A stretch of 6,352 nt of DNA from Actinomycetota bacterium. Lineage in GTDB: Bacteria; Actinomycetota; Thermoleophilia; Gaiellales; Gaiellaceae. Below the pieces are notes generated by a model that had not been told where the DNA came from, did not search any database, and was given only the letters and a program-made list of their open reading frames with translations. Shown one piece after another: positions 1 through 5,564 of this stretch. Position 1 is the first letter of the stretch; each line of letters opens with the position of its first letter. The stretch lies in the NCBI GenBank assembly GCA_005885565.1, contig VAXK01000106.1:1-6352 (forward strand), written 5' to 3'. A program made the translations under genes and the position numbers.

Positions 1-177
1 CAGGTTGTGCAGGATCGGGAAGCCCTTGTCGGGATTCGCGAGCGTCATTCCGTCGTCGTAGATACCGACACTGAACGACCGGGCCGCGCTTTGCTTGCGG
101 CCGGCCGTCGCGCCGGCGGAGATCAGTACCGCGACGAGGGTCGTCGCGAGCGTTAAGACAATCAGCTTCTTAGACAT
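1..177 (-). CDS. Secreted protein, N-terminal part (runs off the window)
   Basis: Only the first 59 codons are present; the gene continues past the left edge. The protein starts MSKKLIVLTLATTLVAVLIS, a classic signal peptide with a short lysine n-region and a hydrophobic core at about residues 5-20. A likely signal peptidase site lies in the AGATAG stretch at about 21-26, so the product is probably exported. The mature start (RSFSVGIYDDGMTL, then a LANPDKGFPILHNL-like tail) is reminiscent of secreted glycoside-hydrolase-like proteins of Actinobacteria, but the fragment is too short to assign a family and no catalytic residue is visible. The ATG at 177 is supported by a GAGG ribosome-binding site at 184-187, 6 nt upstream. 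It overlaps the end of the UXS gene by 8 nt (ATGTCTAA), which suggests translational coupling. A TTA leucine codon, uncommon in such GC-rich genes, occurs at codon 8. Confidence 0.75.
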   Translation of the reverse strand, partial: MSKKLIVLTLATTLVAVLISAGATAGRKQSAARSFSVGIYDDGMTLANPDKGFPILHNL

Positions 178-1097
178 GAACAGCCTCAGCCTCCCTTTCC
201 TCCGAGGGCAGCATTCGGCGCAACCCTTTTTCCAGTGGAATTTTCGGCTCCCAGCCGAGCAACTGGCGGGCGCGCGTGATGTCGGGCTCACGCACCTGCG
301 GGTCGTCGACGGGGAGTGCTTCGAACACGATCTCGCTCTTGGACGAGGTAACGCTGATGACAGTTTGTGCGAGCTCGAGCAAGCTGAGCTCGGTCGGATT
401 CCCGAGATTGACCGGGAGGTGCTCTCCGCTCATCGCAAGCGCATAGAGCCCCTGGATGAGGTCGTCCACGTAGCAGAAGCTCCTCGTCTGCGAGCCGTCG
501 CCAAAAACCGTCAGCGGCTTGTTCTCCACGGCCTGACGGACAAACGTTGGAATCGCCCGCCCGTCGTGAGGCCGCATCCGCGGCCCGTAGGTGTTGAAGA
601 TGCGGGCCCTGCTGGCCGTGGTACGCCATCGCCATCGCCTCGGCGTACCGCTTGGCCTCGTCGTAGACGCCGCGCGGGCCGATCGGGTTCACGTTGCCCC
701 AGTAGGTCTCGGGCTGCGGGTGCACCTGCGGATCGCCGTAGACCTCGCTCGTGGAGAAGAGCAGGATCCGTGCGCGCTTGAACTTCGCGAGTCCCAACGC
801 ATTGTGCGTTCCGTACGAACCGACCTTGAGCGTGTGCAACGGCAGCCGTGCGTAGTCGATCGGGCTCGCCGGGCTGGCCGCGTGAAAGATCACGTCGACC
901 GGCCCCTCGACCTCGATGTGCTCGGTCACGTCCTGGTTCACGAACGTGAACTCGTCGTCCCGGATGTGCTCGATGTTCTGGAGCGATCCGGTGTCGAGGT
1001 TGTCAAGGCAGACGACGCTGTGGCCGTGCCCGAGCAGGTAATCGCAGAGGTGCGAGCCCAGAAAACCCGCACCGCCGGTGACGACGGCGACTGGCAT
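170..1097 (-). pseudogene. UDP-glucuronate decarboxylase (UDP-xylose synthase) family gene, frameshifted
   Basis: This is an extended SDR enzyme of the UXS type, which converts UDP-glucuronate to UDP-xylose using NAD+, in the cytoplasm. The 5' frame (1097 to about 609, 163 codons) shows the nucleotide-binding motif GGAGFLG at residues 8-14, the ribose-binding acidic residue in LDN at 31-33, STSEVYG at 115-121, the UXS-specific PQPETYWGNVNPIGPR block at 128-142, and the catalytic YDEAK at 145-149. After MAYHGQQ the reading frame breaks. Homology resumes one frame over at 607 with ARIFNTYGPRMRP and runs to TAA at 170, including the typical TRSFCYVDDL, PVNLGNPTE and DDPQVREPDI blocks. If translated unchanged, the first frame would run on as unrelated sequence to a stop at 288. 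Comparison with the family from memory (YH.Q.GvxxRIARIFNTYGPRM) suggests about five residues are also lost, so a deletion near 17 nt fits better than a single inserted base. The lesion could be real or an assembly error. The ATG at 1097 is chosen because MPVAVVTGGAGFLG fits the family N-terminus; no Shine-Dalgarno sequence is visible. Confidence 0.85.
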
Positions 1098-1104
1098 CGG
1101 GACT

Positions 1105-1110
1105 AGGTTA
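1105..1110 (-). promoter_or_regulatory. Possible -10 box for a leaderless UXS transcript
   Basis: On the minus strand TAACCT fits the actinobacterial TANNNT -10 pattern and ends exactly 7 nt before the ATG at 1097. The start lacks a Shine-Dalgarno sequence, as expected of a leaderless mRNA. No convincing -35 box lies at normal spacing, and a six-base match can occur by chance. Confidence 0.3.
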
Positions 1111-1113
1111 CTG

Positions 1114-1193
1114 GCGCATTCCCGGATTCCTGGCTGAGTTAACGGAATTCGAACGGACAGCGTAAAGATCCCGGAAAGAGCGCGAATCCCGGG
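1114..1193. repeat. Three degenerate GCG...TCCCGG direct repeats
   Basis: Read on the plus strand, the copies are GCGCATTCCCGG (1114-1125), GCGTAAAGATCCCGG (1160-1174) and GCGCGAATCCCGGG (1180-1193). They lie in the gap upstream of the UXS start, just beyond its putative -10 box, so they could be regulator-binding sites. They are short, imperfect and unevenly spaced; chance is a real alternative. Apart from these repeats, the hairpin at 1264-1295 and the putative -10, I see no gene or other feature in 1098-1314. Confidence 0.25.
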
Positions 1194-1263
1194 TTGTGGG
1201 TGGTTCCGCCGAGACCGAAGAAAGTTTTCCGAGTTACGAGCTTCGCGACGGGAAAGCGTCGCA

Positions 1264-1295
1264 AGAGGAAGGGCGCCTGCCGGCGCCCTTCCTCT
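1264..1295 (-). terminator. Strong hairpin, terminator-like, after the propeller gene
   Basis: A perfect 14-bp stem (AGAGGAAGGGCGCC paired with GGCGCCCTTCCTCT) closes a 4-nt TGCC loop at 1278-1281. It begins 19 nt past the TAA of the minus-strand propeller gene, so it most likely ends that transcript. On the exit side the RNA reads UUGCGACGCUUU, a poor U-tract, so it may be an actinobacterial hairpin terminator with little U-tail or an mRNA-stabilising structure. Being symmetrical, it also folds on the other strand, but no plus-strand gene ends there. Confidence 0.7.
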
Positions 1296-1314
1296 CCAAC
1301 TGGTCAACTCGACG

Positions 1315-3114
1315 TTACGGCGTCGGGTCGGCGTACGAGCCGCCGCGAATGTCCGTGTTCCCGAACGTCGCCGGGCAGTCGTTGTTCGGCGCCGGGCGGG
1401 TCGGATCGGTCGACGTCCCCGCCGCCGTGCCGTTCACGACGTCCTGCCGGTACGCGTCGATCGCCGGACAGTCGGCGGCGTTCCGTGCGTCGTTCCACAC
1501 GGCGACGACGAAGTCGTTCGTCGCGAACGCGTAGTCGTAGTCGCCGAGGAACTCGCCCGTCAGCGCGTTGGCGCTCGAGCCGCGCGCGTCTCCCGTCGGC
1601 GCACGATGGACGTCGCTCCAGGCGCCGATCGCGCCCGTCGTGCGGTCGACGTCAGCGTGCCGGACGACGCCCTCGAACAGCCGCGGGCTCGCCGTCGTCG
1701 ACTGCCACGGCTGGAGGAAGTCCATGTAGGTCAGGTACGCGTCGCCGCCGTCCGGCGAGATCGCGATCGCCGGGAAGTCCGGCCGGTCGCTCGCCGGCGA
1801 GGCGACGCCCGCCGACGTCCAGGTCCGGCCCTGGTTCCGCGACCACATGACGCGGGCCTGCTCGTTCGGGCCGGGATGCATGTCCGACGGCGTCGGCCCG
1901 TTCGACCACGCCAGCACGATCTGGTCGGTGGCGCCGGCGCCGGTGGGCGCGCCGTTCGCGACGTCGACGGTCGGGAACGACCCGTCACGGGCCCCCGCGA
2001 CGCCGTCGTTCGTCAGGTCGCCCGACGCCGGGTCGAGGATGCCCGTCTCGTCGATATGCGTGACGAGCTGAGCCGGCCGCTCGAACGACTTGCCGCCGTC
2101 GAAGGACCGGATCACGAAGATGGCGAGCGTCTTCGTCTGTGGGTCGATCCCGTCCCAGAAGACATAGAGCGTGCCCTTGCTGTCGGTGTTCACCGCGCAG
2201 TCCTGACGCCCGCTGATCGTGTTGTTGTTCACGGCCGGCGAGACCTGGCGCGTGGTCCAGGTGTCGCCGCCGTCGGAGGACGAGTTGACGACGATCGGCT
2301 CCGGCCCCGAGGCCTGCTGGCTGCGGAAGGCCGCGTTGCAGGTGTAGACGTTGCCGAAGAACGGGCTCGAAGAGGCGTCGTCGACGGCGACCATCTCGTG
2401 GTCGGAGAAGAGCGCCGCGTTCTGCTTCGTGACGATGACGGGCGCCTTCCAGGCCGCGTTGTCGCCGGCCTTCGCGGCCGCGTAGCTCTGGCTGTCGAGG
2501 CGCGAGACGGCGATCGCCTCGAAGCCCTTGAAGGTCGTCTCCGAACGGACGGCGCTGAAGTTCGAGGTGAGGTTGGCGTAGTAGAGCCGCCAGCCGTTCG
2601 ACCACGAGAACGTCCCGTTCGCCGCCGGCTGCGGGCCGAAGCCGACGGCCGGGTCGCCGTCCGAGACGAGGCCGCTCTCGAAGTAGCGCGGCAAGGTGCC
2701 GATCGGGCCGACGTGCGGGTCGCAGTTGTCGGCCGGAGCGGACGACGTCCCGACGAGGCCGAGACAGTCTCTCGCCGTCCAGCCGGTGTAGGTGGGCTGC
2801 ATCCAGCTCGAGCCGCCGTCGTCGGAGAAGTAGATCCCGGAGGTGCCGACGCCGGCCGTGAAGGGACACGTCTGGTCGGCCCGGTTGTTGCAAGCCTCGA
2901 GGTCGACCTCCTCGTTCGCGCCGGCCGCCGCGATCGTCGGGTCGGCGGGATTCACGACCGCCGCGGGCTCGTTCTGCTTGTTCTGCGGGAACGGCGTCGG
3001 CGGGCTGCCGACGGTGACGAGCGTGTCGGCGCCGTTCGGCGTCGCCGCGGCGACGCCGACGACGAGTGCGAGCGCCGCGAGCGCCGCCGCGGTCGCCGCG
3101 AGGAACGTCTTCAT
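1315..3114 (-). CDS. Secreted Asp-box (BNR repeat) beta-propeller protein, sialidase-like fold
   Basis: The product has 599 residues. MKTFLAATAAALAALALVVG plus VAAATP forms a signal peptide, with cleavage likely after the AAA at about 22-24. The mature part opens with QNEPAAVVNPADPTIAAAGANE, a block typical of exported BNR-repeat proteins. Four Asp boxes (S-x-D-x-G-x-T-W type) are visible: SDDGGSSW at 97-104, SSDGGDTW at 279-286, SFDGGKSF at 337-344 and a degenerate SRNQGRTW at 425-432. Other family-like stretches are SDHEMVAVDD at about 237-246 and GEFLGDYDYAF...VVAVWNDAR at about 520-544. Eight cysteines (75, 83, 117, 131, 259, 306, 549, 580) would allow disulfides outside the cytoplasm. 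I see no RIP/FRIP motif or sialidase catalytic set, so enzymatic sialidase activity is not claimed; a binding or unknown hydrolytic role is equally possible. The ATG at 3114 is favoured by the signal peptide and by a strong ribosome-binding site, although the frame stays open far upstream. It lies 35 nt after ydbT. Confidence 0.88.
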   Translation of the reverse strand: MKTFLAATAAALAALALVVGVAAATPNGADTLVTVGSPPTPFPQNKQNEPAAVVNPADPTIAAAGANEEVDLEACNNRADQTCPFTAGVGTSGIYFSDDGGSSWMQPTYTGWTARDCLGLVGTSSAPADNCDPHVGPIGTLPRYFESGLVSDGDPAVGFGPQPAANGTFSWSNGWRLYYANLTSNFSAVRSETTFKGFEAIAVSRLDSQSYAAAKAGDNAAWKAPVIVTKQNAALFSDHEMVAVDDASSSPFFGNVYTCNAAFRSQQASGPEPIVVNSSSDGGDTWTTRQVSPAVNNNTISGRQDCAVNTDSKGTLYVFWDGIDPQTKTLAIFVIRSFDGGKSFERPAQLVTHIDETGILDPASGDLTNDGVAGARDGSFPTVDVANGAPTGAGATDQIVLAWSNGPTPSDMHPGPNEQARVMWSRNQGRTWTSAGVASPASDRPDFPAIAISPDGGDAYLTYMDFLQPWQSTTASPRLFEGVVRHADVDRTTGAIGAWSDVHRAPTGDARGSSANALTGEFLGDYDYAFATNDFVVAVWNDARNAADCPAIDAYRQDVVNGTAAGTSTDPTRPAPNNDCPATFGNTDIRGGSYADPTP

Positions 3115-3120
3115 GCTGTC

Positions 3121-3129
3121 TCCCCCTCC
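3121..3129 (-). promoter_or_regulatory. Ribosome-binding site fixing the propeller gene start
   Basis: GGAGGGGGA on the minus strand ends 6 nt before the ATG at 3114. It decides the start, because the same frame stays open for more than 1.3 kb upstream, across ydbT. It gives this exported protein its own strong initiation signal inside the putative operon. Confidence 0.75.
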
Positions 3130-3149
3130 GGTTGGACGAGGAGCGGATA

Positions 3150-4454
3150 TTAGACGGTCGGTCTGGAAGAAGGGGCCGCTCTTGCCGCTCGGGCGAGCTC
3201 GACGAGCCGGCCGAGCGCGGGGTCTGCTTCGGCCACGTGTCGGTCGCGAAGTGCTGCATGGACGTTCCGGCCGGCGGTGTCGAGGTGGATCGTCACCAGG
3301 TGGAGGCGACGCTGGATCGGCCCTTGCACGCGGCGCAGGCTCTGCACCTTGGCGAGCGGCACCCAGTCGGTCGTGCGGGCGACGCGGCCGGACGTGGTGA
3401 CGACGCAGCTGTCCGTGCGTCCCCAGGACAGGTGGTGGTAGCGGAGCGGGCTCTTGAGCAGGACGAGCCGCGGTGGCGGGCGGCGCTCGCCGGGCGCGTC
3501 CGGGACGATTCGCTCGAGCAGCGCCTGGGCCAGATCGCGCCCACCGACGGGGAGCACGGCGCGCAGTTGTCGGCGCTCGGGCCCTCCCTCGTGCTCGGCT
3601 CGTTGCCGGCCAGCGACGTCGACTTCGAGCCGGCACCAGCCGAAGGGACGCCAGAGAAGCGGCTCCACCATCCGGATCGCCTGCACGCGGCCGGGCCGGA
3701 TCGTCTCTGCGGTCGTCGCGACCAGGCCGCTGCGCAGCCGCAGCCCGTCGGGCGCTTCGGCGACCGTGAGCCGGTAGGCGCCGTTGAACCGGCGCCAGAG
3801 GCCGGTCACGGCCGCGAGCGCGTAGACGATGCTTCCGCCGCTCACGCCGCGCGTCGCGCTCGGCGAGACGACGGCGATCGTGACGAGCCCACCGAGCATG
3901 GCTGCCGCGAGCAGCCCGACGCGGCTGAGGAAGATCGCGGCGACCAGCCGCGACGTCGGAACCGTGAGCAGCACGCGCTCCTCGTCGGGCTCGGCCGGTT
4001 CCTCGACGCCCCCTTGCCCGAGCGCGAGCAGCTGCCTCCGCAGCCGGTCGGCTTCGCGCGCCGGCAGGTAGGCGAGACGGGCGTGGCCCCCGGTCGAACC
4101 GGCCATCCGCAGGCGTAGCTCCGCGAGCCCGAACAGGCGCGCGAGACCGGGCCGAACGATGTCGATCGCCTGCACCTGCTTGAGCGGGAATCGCAACGAG
4201 CTCCGCCGAAGCAGGCCCGTCTCGATCCGCAGGTCGTCGCCGTCCACCCGCCAGCGCGTGACCAGCCAGGCGACCAGGCCGAGAAGCGCGAGCACCACCA
4301 CGGTGCCCAGCTGGCCGAGCGACTCCCAGGCCCCGTGCCCAAGCGCGGCAGAGGGAGCGGCGACGACCGCCAGCGCGATCAACAGCCGCCCTGCGTGCAC
4401 GAGCGGCGAGAGCGGATGCAGCCGCCGCCAGCGGCCCTGCTCGAAGCCGCTCAC
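3150..4454 (-). CDS. ydbT: YdbT-like membrane protein with three bacterial PH (bPH2/DUF304) domains
   Basis: The product has 434 residues. Hydrophobic segments at about 21-38 and 48-66, and again at about 170-196 and 207-220, indicate an integral membrane protein in the usual YdbT layout: TM pair, PH domain, TM pair, PH domain, PH domain. The PH core is visibly repeated three times: PLKQVQAIDIVRPGLARLFG at 90-109, RPGRVQAIRMVEPLLWRPFG at 253-272 and PLAKVQSLRRVQGPIQRRLH at 366-385. Each is followed by a beta-strand ending in a D/M-x-AG turn. The molecular role is not established. The Bacillus ydbS-ydbT pair belongs to the SigW cell-envelope stress regulon and is reported to protect against antimicrobial peptides; transfer of that role here is inference. 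The start is GTG at 4454, overlapping the upstream gene's stop in GTGA (4 nt), a standard translational-coupling arrangement. No separate Shine-Dalgarno sequence is seen. Confidence 0.88.
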   Translation of the reverse strand: MSGFEQGRWRRLHPLSPLVHAGRLLIALAVVAAPSAALGHGAWESLGQLGTVVVLALLGLVAWLVTRWRVDGDDLRIETGLLRRSSLRFPLKQVQAIDIVRPGLARLFGLAELRLRMAGSTGGHARLAYLPAREADRLRRQLLALGQGGVEEPAEPDEERVLLTVPTSRLVAAIFLSRVGLLAAAMLGGLVTIAVVSPSATRGVSGGSIVYALAAVTGLWRRFNGAYRLTVAEAPDGLRLRSGLVATTAETIRPGRVQAIRMVEPLLWRPFGWCRLEVDVAGRQRAEHEGGPERRQLRAVLPVGGRDLAQALLERIVPDAPGERRPPPRLVLLKSPLRYHHLSWGRTDSCVVTTSGRVARTTDWVPLAKVQSLRRVQGPIQRRLHLVTIHLDTAGRNVHAALRDRHVAEADPALGRLVELARAARAAPSSRPTV

Positions 4455-4873
4455 ACCCCGGCGGCCATCGCCTCACCCAGCTCGGCGAGCCGATCGCGCA
4501 GCCGCGCCGCCTCCTTGCCGCTCAATCCCGGGATGCGCGCGTCGCTCGCCGCCGCCGCTGTGTGCATGCGCACCGTCGCCAGCCCGAACGCCCGCTCCAC
4601 CGGGCCGGCCCTGACGTCGACGAACTGCATCCGCCCGTACGGGATGACCGACAGCCTCGAGAACAGAACGCCGCGACGCACGAGCAGATCGTCCGCACGC
4701 TCGCAGTACGCCCACGCCCGCACGCGCCGTCGCACGAACCACTCGGCCGCCAACCCGCCGAGGAGGACACTCCCGGCGACCCCCGCGCCCCACCAGCCGC
4801 TCCCCCACGCGGCGAGACCGCCCGCTACCCCGGCGACCGCCGCCGCTGCGAACCCCACCTCGACCCGGCGCAT
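4451..4873 (-). CDS. ydbS: YdbS-like membrane protein with one bacterial PH (bPH2/DUF304) domain
   Basis: From the ATG at 4873 the product has 140 residues. Two hydrophobic segments lie at about 6-24 and 28-46, followed by a basic RRRVRAW stretch and a PH domain at about 52-130. The domain carries highly typical blocks: RADDLLVRRGVLFSRLSVIP, YGRMQFVDVRAGPVERAFGL, ATVRMHTAAAASDARIPGL, and a C-terminal helix EAARLRDRLAELGE. The PYGRMQ...GP.ERAFGL core matches the three repeats in the neighbouring YdbT, so the two proteins probably act together in the membrane. The start is uncertain. The frame is open upstream to about 4931, and the residues before the ATG (EWRRPSERFLS) resemble the family N-terminus, yet no ATG, GTG or TTG occurs there in frame. 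A native start may therefore be non-standard, or the protein simply shorter than the roughly 160 residues usual for YdbS. It lies 58 nt after the oxidoreductase stop. Confidence 0.85.
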   Translation of the reverse strand: MRRVEVGFAAAAVAGVAGGLAAWGSGWWGAGVAGSVLLGGLAAEWFVRRRVRAWAYCERADDLLVRRGVLFSRLSVIPYGRMQFVDVRAGPVERAFGLATVRMHTAAAASDARIPGLSGKEAARLRDRLAELGEAMAAGV

Positions 4874-4931
4874 AGACAGGAACCGCTCAGACGGGCGTCG
4901 CCACTCGGCGCCCGCTGCCCACGGCGCCTCG

Positions 4932-5543
4932 TTAGAAGCCGTAGCGCTCTTCCTCCCAGTAGTCGGCGTCGTTGTGGTACCCGTACCGCTCCCAGAAGCC
5001 GGGCTGGTCGGTCGTGCGGAGCTCGAGGCCGCGAAGCCACTTCGCGCTCTTCCAGAAGTAGCGGCTCGGAACGAGGAGCCGGAGTGGCCAGCCGTGGTCC
5101 GGGGTGAGCGGCTCGCCGTCGGCCTCGTAGGCAAGGAGCGCGTCGTCGGCCTCGAGCGCCTCGAGCGGCACGTTCGAGGTGAAGCCCTGCTCCGCGTGCG
5201 CGACGACGAAGCGGGCATGCGGCTTCGGCTCGACGAGCTTCGCGAGCTCGCGCCAGTGGACGCCGCGAAAGCGCGCGTCGAAGCGGCTCCAGCGCGTGAC
5301 GCAGTGGACGTCGACGGTGACCTCGGTCGCCGGGAGCTCCCGGAGCTCGTCCCAGGTGAGCGTGAGCGGGCGCTCGACCTCGCCGAAGACCTCGAAGTTC
5401 CACGTGGCCAGGTCCGTCTTGGGCACGGAGCCGGCGTGGAGGACGGGCCACTTCTCCGTCAGGTACTGGCCGGGCGGCAGGCGCGCCGGGTCGAGGCCGC
5501 GCTCGACGAGCTTCTGCTCCGCCTTCGACCGGAAGAGAGGCAT
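4932..5543 (-). CDS. Sulfite oxidase-like molybdopterin-dependent oxidoreductase
   Basis: The product has 203 residues and is essentially one oxidoreductase molybdopterin-binding domain (SUOX/YedY fold). The key element is VDVHCVTRWSRFDARFRGV at about 77-95, where Cys81 is the expected molybdenum ligand. DHGWPLRLLVPSRYFWKSAKW at 149-169 matches the conserved cofactor-pocket block (x-G-x-P-x-R-L-L-V-P...Y-x-x-K-x-x-K-W), and PGFWERYGYHNDADYWEEERY ends the protein in the family style. No signal peptide, Tat motif, heme domain or dimerisation domain is present, so it should be cytoplasmic, unlike the periplasmic MsrP/YedY. This compact form is widespread in Actinobacteria and its substrate is unknown; a sulfite, sulfoxide or N-oxide substrate is only a guess. 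It is the first gene of the minus-strand unit with ydbS-ydbT. The ATG at 5543 has at best a weak AGG upstream. Confidence 0.9.
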   Translation of the reverse strand: MPLFRSKAEQKLVERGLDPARLPPGQYLTEKWPVLHAGSVPKTDLATWNFEVFGEVERPLTLTWDELRELPATEVTVDVHCVTRWSRFDARFRGVHWRELAKLVEPKPHARFVVAHAEQGFTSNVPLEALEADDALLAYEADGEPLTPDHGWPLRLLVPSRYFWKSAKWLRGLELRTTDQPGFWERYGYHNDADYWEEERYGF

Positions 5544-5551
5544 CGCGTACC

Positions 5552-5557
5552 TAGACT
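5552..5557 (+). promoter_or_regulatory. Putative -10 box for leaderless ygfZ transcript
   Basis: TAGACT matches TANNNT and ends exactly 7 nt before the GTG at 5565, the spacing expected if transcription starts at the start codon. There is no Shine-Dalgarno sequence in that gap, which supports leaderless expression. No clear -35 box is seen; one would have to lie inside the divergent oxidoreductase gene. Confidence 0.45.
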
Positions 5558-5558
5558 A
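5553..5558 (-). promoter_or_regulatory. Putative -10 box for the oxidoreductase operon
   Basis: On the minus strand TAGTCT fits TANNNT and ends 9 nt before the ATG at 5543, giving a very short or absent 5' leader. It overlaps the divergent ygfZ box inside the near-perfect palindrome CTAGACTAG at 5551-5559. The -35 region would lie within the ygfZ coding sequence; none is obvious. Confidence 0.35.
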
Positions 5559-5564
5559 GTTTGG

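Noticed and set aside
95..1106. Plus-strand open frames opposite the UXS gene (95-781, 591-1106)
   Set aside because: They are shadows of the UXS coding strand, with no domains and no ribosome-binding sites.
1264..1295. The hairpin as a mobile-element end or CRISPR repeat
   Set aside because: It is a single copy placed directly after a stop codon, with no transposase, second copy or spacers in the window. A terminator explains it.
1098..1307. N-terminal extension of the UXS protein starting at 1307
   Set aside because: The extra 70 residues come from the intergenic repeats and terminator region and are not family-like. MPVAVVTGGAGFLG at 1097 fits the normal enzyme start.
1606..3153. 515-codon plus-strand open frame opposite the propeller gene
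   Set aside because: Its composition is dominated by R, V, D and G, as expected from the antisense of a GC-rich gene. It has no recognisable domain or ribosome-binding site, while the minus strand encodes a clear secreted propeller.
1315..4476. A single open frame of over 1,000 codons on the minus strand covering ydbT and the propeller gene, suggesting a giant fusion protein
   Set aside because: The part upstream of 3114 is arginine/alanine-rich low-complexity sequence antiphase to ydbT, whose PH domains are in another frame. The signal peptide and strong ribosome-binding site at 3114 mark the true start.
4335..5564. Plus-strand N-terminal extension of about 410 codons on YgfZ
   Set aside because: It is the antisense of the YdbS/YdbT and oxidoreductase genes, has shadow-like composition, and no YgfZ homology begins before residue 3 of the GTG start.
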